Shown piece by piece: positions 12,652 through 19,232 of a stretch of 19,232 bases of DNA. Numbering within the stretch: position 1 is the first letter of the stretch; each line of letters opens with the position of its first letter. The notes below the pieces were generated by a model. That model made no database searches. It was not told the origin of the DNA and worked only from the letters and a program-made list of their open reading frames with translations. The stretch covers positions 1-19,232 of the forward strand of contig DLRK01000045.1 in the NCBI GenBank assembly GCA_002501065.1, given 5' to 3'. Made by a program: the position numbers and the translations under genes. This DNA is from Akkermansiaceae bacterium UBA7890. Lineage in GTDB: Bacteria; Verrucomicrobiota; Verrucomicrobiia; Verrucomicrobiales; Akkermansiaceae.

Positions 12652-13629
12652 ATGCTTGCTTTTTCTACCTGCTGGAACAATTCCCGCCACTCGGACGGCG
12701 AGTCCATGATCGAGGAAATCCTCTCATTGGGCGTCAATCACATTGAGCTCAGTCATGGAATGACGATCGCCAAGCTGCCAGGAATCCGCCGGGCATTCGA
12801 AGGCGGCGCCTTCCACTGCTGTGGCGTCCACAATTACTTCCCTTCTCCTACGGAGGTAATAATCGATGCTCCCGACGCCTACGAGTTCACCTCTCATCGA
12901 CCCCACGATCGCACCCGTGCACTGGAGATGACTTTCCGGTCACTCGAATTCGCGGCGGAATTCAAGGCCCGCTACATGGTCCTTCACATGGGTTCGGTGC
13001 CCCTCATGCCGCACCGCAAATGGACTGGGCGACTCGTTCAAATGCTCAAGGAAGGCCGGCAACTCGATCCGAAATACGACAAACTCAAGTCGAAGTGCGT
13101 AAAGAAGCGCAGCAAGACCGGCGGTCTCTACTTCAACCGCGCCCTTGAGACCCTTGAGAAGCTTGTTGAAAAGGCGGCCGAGTATCGGGTGAAACTCGCC
13201 ATCGAATCCCGCTCCAGATACGAGGATGTTCCTGCCGAGCAGGAAATGGTGGCACTGCAACACCACTTTTCGGATAACGAATGGATCGGTTACTGGCACG
13301 ACTTCGGCCATGTTCAACTCAAGCATAACCTGCGATTGCTCGAACATGAGCATTGGCTGGGCGAGATGGAACCCTACCTGATCGGCGCCCACGTGCACGA
13401 CGTGGCCTGGCCTCAACGCGACCACCAGGTGCCCTTCACCGGCACCCTCGATTACGATGACCTGCTCAAACACCTCCGCCCTGAAATGCCCCACGTGTGG
13501 GAACTCTCACCCGGTCGCAAGGAGGAAGAAATTCGACTGGCCCTCCAGTGCTGGAAGGAAAAGTTTCCGGACACCCTGACGGGAATTGGAAAGACGCCCC
13601 ACCACGAACTTCCCGCAAACCCCTCCTGA
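12652..13629 (+). CDS. Sugar-phosphate isomerase/epimerase-like TIM-barrel protein (AP-endonuclease 2 fold)
   Basis: A 325 aa member of the xylose-isomerase-like TIM barrel superfamily, a family of divalent-metal enzymes including sugar isomerases, epimerases and endonuclease IV. The expected metal and catalytic residues are placed along the barrel: H112 (YMVLHMGS), E185 (KLAIESRSRYEDVP), D217 and H220 (YWHDFGHVQ), H247 and H249 (GAHVHDV) and E284 (HVWELSPG). A basic insert (about 120-160, KSKCVKKRSKTGG) is unusual. The start at 12652 has a weak GAGG 13 bases upstream. The next gene begins 31 bp downstream, so the two may be co-transcribed. Substrate cannot be told; a carbohydrate isomerase is more likely than a DNA repair enzyme because the endonuclease IV signature blocks are not evident. 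Confidence 0.88.
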   Translation: MLAFSTCWNNSRHSDGESMIEEILSLGVNHIELSHGMTIAKLPGIRRAFEGGAFHCCGVHNYFPSPTEVIIDAPDAYEFTSHRPHDRTRALEMTFRSLEFAAEFKARYMVLHMGSVPLMPHRKWTGRLVQMLKEGRQLDPKYDKLKSKCVKKRSKTGGLYFNRALETLEKLVEKAAEYRVKLAIESRSRYEDVPAEQEMVALQHHFSDNEWIGYWHDFGHVQLKHNLRLLEHEHWLGEMEPYLIGAHVHDVAWPQRDHQVPFTGTLDYDDLLKHLRPEMPHVWELSPGRKEEEIRLALQCWKEKFPDTLTGIGKTPHHELPANPS

Positions 13630-13660
13630 CAAGGGAAGAGATGCGAAGCCGGAACGAGCC

Positions 13661-14605
13661 ATGATCGACGTCCGCTCAATCAGGCCATCCCTCCAACGCC
13701 TCGCCCAATCCGGTGTCTTTCTGGGCACCTCGTCCTGGAAGTATCCCGGCTGGCTGGGACAGTTATACACCACCGGAGCTTACGAATACCGGGGCAGAAT
13801 GTCCAAGTCGCGTTTCGAAAGGCACTGCCTTGAGGAATATGCCGAGATCTTCCCCAGCGTCTGCGTGGATGCCTCCTTCTACCGCTTTCCCGGGGAAAGG
13901 TATCTGGAGGATCTTGCCGGACAGGTTCCATCCGGCTTTCGCTTCTCCCACAAGGTGACCGACACCATCACCCTCAAGCACTTCCCCAGGCATGAGCGAC
14001 ACGGCGAACTCGCCGGCAGGGACAACCCCTGCTACCTGGATGCGGATATCTTTCTCCAATCCTTCCTCAGCCCCCTCCAATCACACCGTGAGAAGACAGG
14101 CCTCATCATATTTCAATTCTCGCACTTTTACTCAAGCGATTACGAATACGGACGGGATTTTGTCGATGATCTGGATGCTTTTCTTTCCAAGCTTCCAACC
14201 GATGAGTGGGACTTCGCAGTGGAGATCCGCAATTCCAGCTTCCTCAAGAAACCCTACTTCGAGACTCTGGCGCGCCACGGCGTGGGTCACGTCTATAATC
14301 AGTGGCAACGCATGCCTTCTCTTTCCCGCCAACTCCAACTCAATGCTCCCGATCGGAAGGCCACACCAGTGGGTTGCCGCCTGCTCCTCAAGTGCGGGCG
14401 TCCCTACAAGAACGCAGTGGAGTCCTTCCAGCCTTACGACCGCATACGGGAAGAGCAAAACGAAGCACGGATGGCCTCAGCCGGTCTCGTCAGACAACTT
14501 CTTGAGAACCCCAGGGGCAGGCGCAGCTACCTCTACGTAAACAACCGTCTTGAGGGTAACGCCCTCGCGACCATCAGCGCCATCCTCGCATTGCTTGAAG
14601 GGTAA
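13661..14605 (+). CDS. DUF72 (YecE-like) protein
   Basis: A 314 aa member of the DUF72 TIM-barrel family, widespread in bacteria and archaea with no settled function. The defining N-terminal motif is visible as VFLGTSSWKYPGWLGQLY (residues 19-36). It is followed by HCLEEYAEIFPSVCVDASFYRFP, GFRFSHKVTDTITLKHFP, LIIFQFSHFYSSD, DFAVEIRNSSFL and the C-terminal YLYVNNRLEGNALATI, the family's 'YvyfNNxxxGxAxxna' block. The ATG at 13661 is preferred because the upstream ATG at 13586 overlaps the TIM-barrel gene and adds a Pro/Arg-rich stretch of no evident structure; GGAACGAGCC before 13661 gives a weak SD-like GGA. It probably forms an operon with the gene before it. Confidence 0.93.
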   Translation: MIDVRSIRPSLQRLAQSGVFLGTSSWKYPGWLGQLYTTGAYEYRGRMSKSRFERHCLEEYAEIFPSVCVDASFYRFPGERYLEDLAGQVPSGFRFSHKVTDTITLKHFPRHERHGELAGRDNPCYLDADIFLQSFLSPLQSHREKTGLIIFQFSHFYSSDYEYGRDFVDDLDAFLSKLPTDEWDFAVEIRNSSFLKKPYFETLARHGVGHVYNQWQRMPSLSRQLQLNAPDRKATPVGCRLLLKCGRPYKNAVESFQPYDRIREEQNEARMASAGLVRQLLENPRGRRSYLYVNNRLEGNALATISAILALLEG

Positions 14606-14615
14606 AATCTGCCCA

Positions 14616-14640
14616 GCGGCTGATTCCAGGGAACAGTCGC
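14616..14640 (+). terminator. Hairpin after the DUF72 gene
   Basis: GCGGCTG (14616-14622) pairs with CAGTCGC (14634-14640) through 7 bp including one G-T wobble, and TTC/GAA inside the loop can add three pairs. It starts 10 bases after the DUF72 stop, a typical terminator place, but GGCAAATTG rather than a T-run follows. A factor-dependent or processed 3' end is possible. Confidence 0.35.
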
Positions 14641-14741
14641 GGCAAATTGAGCTCATTCTCCATCTCATCGGCGTTGCTTGCTGGCGAAATGTCGGTTTTT
14701 TGCGTTCAAGGAAAAGACAAAGTATCCTGCATGCTCGATAT

Positions 14742-14772
14742 TTGTCACATTATTGAGGGTGTTATTTAGAAA
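14742..14772 (+). promoter_or_regulatory. Possible ilvBN promoter
   Basis: The AT-rich part of the 251 bp gap before ilvB contains TTGTCA (14742-14747, 5 of 6 to the -35 consensus) and TAGAAA (14767-14772, 4 of 6 to -10) with a long 19 bp spacer. TTGACT (14804-14809) is a second good -35-like hexamer but lacks a good partner; AATTGA is at 17 bp. Either could start the ilvBN message. Confidence 0.3.
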
Positions 14773-14832
14773 ATGTCCTTACTTTTGGATTTATGGCCAA
14801 TTTTTGACTCGACTTCTGTCTGCGTGAATTGA
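14773..14832 (+). CDS. Candidate 19-codon leader peptide before ilvB
   Basis: An ATG-initiated frame of 19 codons encodes MSLLLDLWPIFDSTSVCVN and ends in TGA 24 bases before the ilvB ATG. Seven of 19 residues are Leu, Ile or Val, with three Leu codons in a row (TTA CTT TTG) and a fourth soon after. Branched-chain leader peptides are known for ilv/leu operons of other bacteria. Here there is too little space for a classical attenuator hairpin and no good SD (GAGGG is 14 bases upstream). AT-rich DNA yields Leu codons by chance, so this stays tentative. Confidence 0.25.
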   Translation: MSLLLDLWPIFDSTSVCVN

Positions 14833-14842
14833 TTTTGAAGCC

Positions 14843-14849
14843 GGAAAGG
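14843..14849 (+). promoter_or_regulatory. Ribosome binding site of ilvB
   Basis: GGAAAGG lies 7 bases before the ilvB ATG and is one of the few SD-like sequences at optimal spacing in this window. It supports the start at 14857. GCC before the GG and GGC at its end could form a tiny 3 bp hairpin over it. Confidence 0.7.
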
Positions 14850-14856
14850 CAATTTT

Positions 14857-16584
14857 ATGGATAACAACAAGCTGGACGGAGCCCAAGCTCTCCTCAAAAC
14901 CCTCAATGAATTGGGAATCGAGTATATTTTCGGCTATTCGGGTGGGGCCGCTCTCCCAATCTTCGATGCTCTCGAGACCGTCGAAACGAAGATGAAGTTC
15001 ATCCTGGTCCGGCACGAACAGGGCGCCGTGCACATGGCCGATGGGTATGCCAGGGCCACCGGCAGGCCCGCCGCTGTGCTCGTCACCTCCGGTCCGGGAG
15101 CAGGTAATACGGTGTCCGGTCTCATGACCGCCCAGATGGACTCCGTGCCCATGATCGTCCTGACAGGACAGCAGGTCCTCTGGATGCTGGGTAAGGACGC
15201 TTTTCAGGAAGCAGACACCTTCAGCATCACGATGCCGGTGGTTAAGCACAACTTCCTGGTCAAGGACACCAACGATCTGCCCCGTATCGCGCGGGAGGCT
15301 CATCATATCGCCACCACGGGACGACCCGGCCCCGTCCTCGTCGACATCCCAAAGAATGTCTCGCAGGATCCCTTCAGCGGTGACCTCGATCCGGAGGTCA
15401 ACCTGCCGGGGTATCATCCGGAGCGCGCCTTCGAAATCGACGAGGAAGCCGTCGAGAGCGCGGTCAAACTCATCCACCAAAGTCGCCGTCCGATCATTCT
15501 CGCCGGGCAGGGCTGCATGATCGCACGGGCAGGCGATGAACTGCTCAAACTGTCCCGCACCCTTGGCTGTCCGGTTACAACCACCCTCCTGGGCAAGGGC
15601 ATCTACCCTGAAACGAACGACCACGCGCTGGGGATGGTGGGGATGCACGGCACCGCTTATGCTAACAAGGCTATCGTCGAGGCGGATCTCATTCTCAATG
15701 TGGGCTCCCGCTTCGATGACCGTATCATCGGCCAGACCGAGAAATTCGGGGCGAATGCCAGCATCATCCATATCGACATCGACCCGGCCGAAATGAACAA
15801 GATGATCTCGCCCGATGTGCAGATCATCGGTGACGCCAGGGCTGCCCTGGTCGAACTCAACAAACGGGTTGACGAAATCGATACCGCCGAGTGGCTGAAG
15901 CATCTGACAGGTCTCAAGAAAAAATATCCGCTCCACTACAGGAAGCAGGGCGGCCTGCGCATGCAGCAGGTCATCGACGAACTCTATAACCTGACCAGGG
16001 GTGAAGCCATCATCTCCACTGATGTGGGACAGCATCAGATGTGGGCAGCCCAATTCTACAAGTGCAACGCCCCCTACCGCTGGCTCTCCTCGGGCGGAGC
16101 GGGCACCATGGGATTCGGTTTTCCGGCCGCTATCGGTGCGCAGTTTGCCTGCCCGGACGAACTGGTGGTTGCCATCGTGGGCGATGGCGGATTCCAGATG
16201 ACTCTTTTCGAATTAGCCACCGCGGCCCTCCACAAATTGCCTCTCAAGATTCTCGTTCTCAACAACCACTATCTGGGAATGGTTCGCCAGTGGCAGGAAC
16301 TTTTCTTCGACGACCGCAAGAGTGGAGTAGACCTGGAAGGCAACCCGGACTTTGTCAAACTGGCTGCCGCCTACGGCATCCAGGGTTTCAATATCAAACG
16401 TCCTGCCGACGTGAGTCGCACCCTTCAGAAGGCTCTCGACTACAAAGAGGGGCCCTGTCTCATCCATGCCGAGTGCTACAAGACGGACAATGTCTTTCCC
16501 ATGATTCCGGCGGGCGCCCCGCTGGAGGACATGCTCATCGAGCCCCCCAAGCGTAAAATGGCCAAACCGGTTGGATCCACCTAG
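14857..16584 (+). CDS. ilvB: Acetolactate synthase, large (catalytic) subunit
   Basis: This ThDP- and FAD-dependent enzyme condenses two pyruvates to 2-acetolactate, or pyruvate with 2-oxobutyrate to 2-aceto-2-hydroxybutyrate, the first shared step of valine, leucine and isoleucine synthesis. The 575 aa length is normal. The catalytic glutamate is E54 in LVRHEQGAVHMADGYARATGR. The central FAD domain has GLYANK-like MVGMHGTAYAN and LNVGSRFDDR. The ThDP motif starts GDGGFQM (442-448) and ends in LNNHYLGMVRQWQ (N469-N470). A small deviation is GYSGGAALPIFDAL (about 26-39), where many homologues have P for the S. A good SD precedes it. The regulatory subunit gene follows after 59 bp, so they form the ilvBN operon. 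Confidence 0.98.
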   Translation: MDNNKLDGAQALLKTLNELGIEYIFGYSGGAALPIFDALETVETKMKFILVRHEQGAVHMADGYARATGRPAAVLVTSGPGAGNTVSGLMTAQMDSVPMIVLTGQQVLWMLGKDAFQEADTFSITMPVVKHNFLVKDTNDLPRIAREAHHIATTGRPGPVLVDIPKNVSQDPFSGDLDPEVNLPGYHPERAFEIDEEAVESAVKLIHQSRRPIILAGQGCMIARAGDELLKLSRTLGCPVTTTLLGKGIYPETNDHALGMVGMHGTAYANKAIVEADLILNVGSRFDDRIIGQTEKFGANASIIHIDIDPAEMNKMISPDVQIIGDARAALVELNKRVDEIDTAEWLKHLTGLKKKYPLHYRKQGGLRMQQVIDELYNLTRGEAIISTDVGQHQMWAAQFYKCNAPYRWLSSGGAGTMGFGFPAAIGAQFACPDELVVAIVGDGGFQMTLFELATAALHKLPLKILVLNNHYLGMVRQWQELFFDDRKSGVDLEGNPDFVKLAAAYGIQGFNIKRPADVSRTLQKALDYKEGPCLIHAECYKTDNVFPMIPAGAPLEDMLIEPPKRKMAKPVGST

Positions 16585-16643
16585 CAGTGAATCACTCCGT
16601 TATTCGTTAAGATTATCAGGGAAATCCAAAACCATCTCAGGTC

Positions 16644-17186
16644 ATGACCAGAACTATCACCACTTCCGATACTCCGGGGACTGCCGATCCCGGCGAAGTC
16701 ATTCACACTCTCTCCATTTTCGTCAACAACAAGGCCGGAGTCCTCATGAGAATCTGCCAGGTCTTCGCCCGGCGGGGATACAACATCGAGTCCCTGGTGG
16801 TCGCCCAGGGTCGCGACCCTCACTTCAGCCGGATGACCATCGGCCTCAAGGGTGCCCCCGAAGGTCTGGAGCAGATCATCAAGCAGGTGAGCAAACTCAT
16901 CGATGTCATTCACTGCTATGAACACACCTCCGCCGACGCCGTGGTGAGAGAGATGCTGCTCATCAAGTTTCTTGTGGAGGACGGTCAGCAACGCACGGAT
17001 GCCCTGCAGATTATCGAGCACTTCAACGGCAAGACCGTTGATCTCACCCCCTCCTCCATGGTGGCAATGATTACCGGCGACTCACCCAAGGTGGACGCCG
17101 CGGTCGGCATGCTCAGTCAGTTCGACATCATTGAAACGGTGCGTACCGGAAAAGTGGTCATGGCTCGCGGCGAACAGCCGACCTAG
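16644..17186 (+). CDS. ilvN: Acetolactate synthase, small (regulatory) subunit
   Basis: The 180 aa small subunit activates the IlvB subunit and carries feedback inhibition by valine. The N-terminal ACT domain (about 20-95) is clear: HTLSIFVNNKAGVLMRICQVFARRGYNIESL, then PHFSRMTIGLKGAPEGLEQIIKQVSKLIDVI. The Asn and Gly around N28-N29 and G32 lie where valine binds in the family. The C-terminal ALS small-subunit domain (about 105-175) is also complete: REMLLIKFLVEDGQQRTDALQIIEHFNGKTVDLTPSSMVAMITGDSPKVDA...FDIIETVRTGKVVMARG. Seventeen extra N-terminal residues, Thr/Pro-rich, precede the ACT domain. The start has only a weak CAGG 2 bases upstream. It is the last plus-strand gene and faces the next gene tail-to-tail. 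Confidence 0.97.
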   Translation: MTRTITTSDTPGTADPGEVIHTLSIFVNNKAGVLMRICQVFARRGYNIESLVVAQGRDPHFSRMTIGLKGAPEGLEQIIKQVSKLIDVIHCYEHTSADAVVREMLLIKFLVEDGQQRTDALQIIEHFNGKTVDLTPSSMVAMITGDSPKVDAAVGMLSQFDIIETVRTGKVVMARGEQPT

Positions 17187-17262
17187 CCCAACTGAGTCCG
17201 AGCACGCAATCTGCCGCACGCACCCTGTGTCCATTTCCCGGGATTTGAATATGGCTCCCAGC

Positions 17263-17281
17263 TTTCCCTTCAAGAGGGAGA
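17263..17281 (+). terminator. Weak hairpin in the convergent gap after ilvN
   Basis: TCCCT (17265-17269), loop TCAAG, AGGGA (17275-17279), with a T-G and a T-A pair extending it, lies in the 162 bp between the convergent ends of ilvN and the minus-strand gene. It could serve either strand, but neither side has a T-run. Nothing else is recognisable in this gap. Confidence 0.25.
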
Positions 17282-17348
17282 GGCTGGTCGGAGCCCTTCA
17301 GAGCAATCCCTGCTGATCCAGCCATGGGACCCTGTTACTGGAAACCTT

Positions 17349-19232
17349 CTAGGGCATCGCCAAGGCAACTCTGACGTCATCGATGGATAACCCACTGAAA
17401 GCATCCACACTGCTGTCACTGACGAAATTCCATTCCACCTTGATCGTCTCTCCCAGAGCCTCGGCCACGACGGGGATGGTGATGGTGAGATAGTCGATAT
17501 CGAACACGCTCATGTCGATGGGAACAGCCGCACCAAGTTGCGTCTGGTCGGCAGCACGAAGAAAGCGCACCACCGCGGTATCCCCGAAGCCATCCGCGTC
17601 CCGGAAAGCGGCGAAAGAAAGCTCTGCCCCGCTCACTCCGGTCAGGTCGATTGCGGGAGAACGAAGGGAGATATCAGCGTCAGAGAAATAGTCACCGAGA
17701 CCGGTGCACCAGGCATTGGCAGATCCATCGGCCCCTGCAATCGGACCGGTGGAACCATTGGGCGTCCCAAACTCCCACTGCGTATTCCCGTTGCCATCGT
17801 TCACTACCGTGGTCCAACTCCCCACGCCCGATTCGAGATCGTCAAAGAAGAGAGGGGGAGCATTCTTCTCCCGGATTGCAACGAATCCCTGGCCTGGGAA
17901 TGGCAGGGCGATGTCCAGCGTATTGGTGCCTGAGAGATCCGCAGGGATATCCTGCGCGCCCGCCAGGCCGTCCCATGACTCCCTTGGCGAGGAAAGGTCC
18001 GCGTTGATCAGAACATCATAGACCTTCCCCGGCGTACTCGTCCAGGTGAGACGAAGCATGGTGAAGTCGAGCGGAGAATGGTCGACAGCCAGCTTGAGCG
18101 GGTCCCCGCCACTCCCCGAGGACACCTCAATCGAAAAGCCATAGGTCCGGGGAAGGCTGGCATGCCCGAAGCTGTCGAGGGTGTTTCCGATTACACCCGC
18201 CTCGTCAACGTTGCCGCTGTTGGCATGGTCGGTAATACCGAAGCTCGTATTAGTGATGATGCTGTTGGTCACGCCGGGAGCGTTGGTATTCTGAATTCCC
18301 GCCGCCACTGTCGCTCCACCTTCCGGAATAGTGAAGACCGCCTCTTCCCCTCCGAAGGGAACCGCCCACTGAATGCCCGGTTCGGTGTCAATCGTCTCAC
18401 CCACTGCCACCACCGTGTGATTGGCAGGACCGTTCATAATGGTGAGGAAAGGAAAGACCGGCTGCGTAACACCGGCCACGCCAGAGTCCTGAGCCGCATT
18501 GTAATTCCAGCTCCTGGCCTGGTAGGTCCCGGCCTCCAGAAACACCGTATCGGTGATATTGATGTTCTGCCGCATCTGGTTGTTACCGTTGGACTGGGTG
18601 TCCGTAACCCCGGTCAGTTCCGGTCCGTAACCAATTGTGATGTAGCCGGGGCTATTCGGGTCATTCGGATTGCTGCCCGATGCCACTTCGTCACCGTCCG
18701 GACGTCCGTCGCCGTCACTATCCGGATTCAGAGGATCCGTGCCGAGGGTGTCCTCCGTCCCGTCAGAGAGACCGTCATCATCGCTGTCCGGGTTGGTCGG
18801 ATCGGTTCCGTTTGCAATCTCATCCGGGTCACTGATACCATCATCATCGGAATCAGCCTCGGTGGGGTTGGTCCCGGCATTGTATTCCTCCAGGTCGGTG
18901 AGCCCGTCGTCATCGAAGTCGCCGGGGCCGAGCTGGCTCAGGTCCGCGGGGAAGAACTGTTCCTCGTAGCCGTCGGGAATACTGTCGCCGTCACTGTCGA
19001 CATTGGGATCAAAGCTGTCGAGGTAGGTCCCCCAGCTCTGCCCGTTGCCATCGGTGTCAAAGACCGCGGGAGCTCCGCTGCTGATCCCGAAGACGCCGGT
19101 GTAGCCGATGCCGCCGAAGTCGGCGGTATTGGAGGAGGCGCCATTGAAGTAGCCAAATCCGATGTCAGCGGCGGACTGGGCGCCACCCCCGTCCTCGGTG
19201 AGCCAGATATCAACGTTGAACCAGCCGCCGCC
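17349..19232 (-). CDS. Large secreted protein with TSP3-type Ca-binding repeats, C-terminal part
   Basis: The minus-strand frame is open from the window edge (19232) to the TAG at 17349, giving 627 residues of a protein whose N-terminus lies outside. Order of modules: a Gly-rich beta segment with GWFNVDIWL and GIGYTGVFGIS; five TSP3-like repeats (19010-18650); a ~180-residue beta segment (ITIGYGPELTGV...YGFSIEVSSG) I do not recognise; a module with TWTSTPGKVYDVLINADLSSPRESWDGL; and a MAM/jelly-roll-like end (FFDDLESGVGSWTTVVNDG ... GLSIDDVRVALAMP). Such proteins are secreted or surface-bound and Ca-stabilised. A GTG at 18686 lies within the last Ca repeat and is not a credible start. No sorting signal is seen at the C-terminus. 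The ligand is unknown; carbohydrate or cell-surface binding is inferred. Confidence 0.9.
   Translation of the reverse strand, partial: GGGWFNVDIWLTEDGGGAQSAADIGFGYFNGASSNTADFGGIGYTGVFGISSGAPAVFDTDGNGQSWGTYLDSFDPNVDSDGDSIPDGYEEQFFPADLSQLGPGDFDDDGLTDLEEYNAGTNPTEADSDDDGISDPDEIANGTDPTNPDSDDDGLSDGTEDTLGTDPLNPDSDGDGRPDGDEVASGSNPNDPNSPGYITIGYGPELTGVTDTQSNGNNQMRQNINITDTVFLEAGTYQARSWNYNAAQDSGVAGVTQPVFPFLTIMNGPANHTVVAVGETIDTEPGIQWAVPFGGEEAVFTIPEGGATVAAGIQNTNAPGVTNSIITNTSFGITDHANSGNVDEAGVIGNTLDSFGHASLPRTYGFSIEVSSGSGGDPLKLAVDHSPLDFTMLRLTWTSTPGKVYDVLINADLSSPRESWDGLAGAQDIPADLSGTNTLDIALPFPGQGFVAIREKNAPPLFFDDLESGVGSWTTVVNDGNGNTQWEFGTPNGSTGPIAGADGSANAWCTGLGDYFSDADISLRSPAIDLTGVSGAELSFAAFRDADGFGDTAVVRFLRAADQTQLGAAVPIDMSVFDIDYLTITIPVVAEALGETIKVEWNFVSDSSVDAFSGLSIDDVRVALAMP
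18650..19010 (-). repeat. Five TSP3-like Ca-binding repeats
   Basis: Within the minus-strand gene, five units of the form D-x-D-x-D-G-x-x-D-x-x-E occur in a row: DSDGDSIPDGYEE, DFDDDGLTDLEEYNAGTNP, DSDDDGISDPDEIANGTDP, DSDDDGLSDGTEDTLGTDP and DSDGDGRPDGDEVASGSNP. The last four end in a (T/S)(N/D)P-type turn. The DNA of the units has diverged, so this is an old protein repeat rather than a recent expansion. Confidence 0.9.

Noticed and set aside
14791..16053. 420-codon minus-strand frame opposite ilvB
   Set aside because: It is the antisense shadow of the conserved ilvB gene; its sequence shows no domain and follows the GC-rich codon pattern of the opposite strand.
18671..18686. GTG at 18686 as start of the minus-strand secreted protein
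   Set aside because: The same frame is open to the window edge and encodes four complete and one partial Ca-binding repeat upstream of this GTG.
1..19232. tRNA or rRNA genes, CRISPR array, transposase, integrase, prophage or defence system
   Set aside because: I looked for these in all gaps and frames and found no cloverleaf-like segments, regularly spaced repeats or matching protein motifs.

Overview
This 19.2 kb window looks like chromosomal DNA of a GC-rich (roughly 58-60% GC by eye) diderm bacterium, most likely a Verrucomicrobiota member. The assignment is inference. It rests on giant secreted proteins with lamin-tail and Ca-binding DxDxDG repeats plus a C-terminal 'PGxxYxIxxSxDLxxW' module, a polysaccharide sulfatase coupled to uronate isomerase, a plant/cyanobacterial-type long IspH, LptE- and BamD-like lipoproteins, and start codons that mostly lack a Shine-Dalgarno sequence.

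Layout, left to right. (1) The 3' part of a large secreted lamin-tail-domain protein (2-2011). (2) A carbohydrate pair, uxaC (2105-3523) and an exported sulfatase with C-terminal HEAT repeats (3516-5414), overlapping by 8 bp. (3) ispH (5512-6741), meeting tail-to-tail a membrane-anchored TPR protein on the minus strand (8561-6750). (4) proC (8682-9491), divergent from the TPR gene across a 120 bp gap holding two perfect 6-3-6 palindromes. (5) An outer-membrane pair, a BamD-like TPR lipoprotein and an LptE-like protein (9616-11116), one base apart. (6) rsmI (11290-12009), overlapping a small two-helix membrane protein (11984-12373). (7) A 278 bp gap without a convincing gene. (8) A sugar-phosphate-isomerase-like TIM barrel and a DUF72 protein (12652-14605). 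(9) A 251 bp AT-rich leader, then ilvB and ilvN (14857-17186), acetolactate synthase. (10) On the minus strand, the C-terminal part of a second large secreted protein with five Ca-binding repeats (19232-17349).

Functionally, most of the window is housekeeping: isoprenoid, proline and branched-chain amino acid synthesis, rRNA methylation and outer-membrane assembly. The uxaC-sulfatase pair and the two exported repeat proteins point to use of sulfated, uronate-containing polysaccharide and to an elaborate cell surface. I see no tRNA, rRNA, CRISPR array, transposase, integrase or phage gene. No plainly new multi-gene system is evident. The best leads are the coupled uxaC-sulfatase pair, the AT-rich promoter-like island inside rsmI, the SD-poor pyrimidine-rich start contexts, and a possible leader peptide before ilvB.
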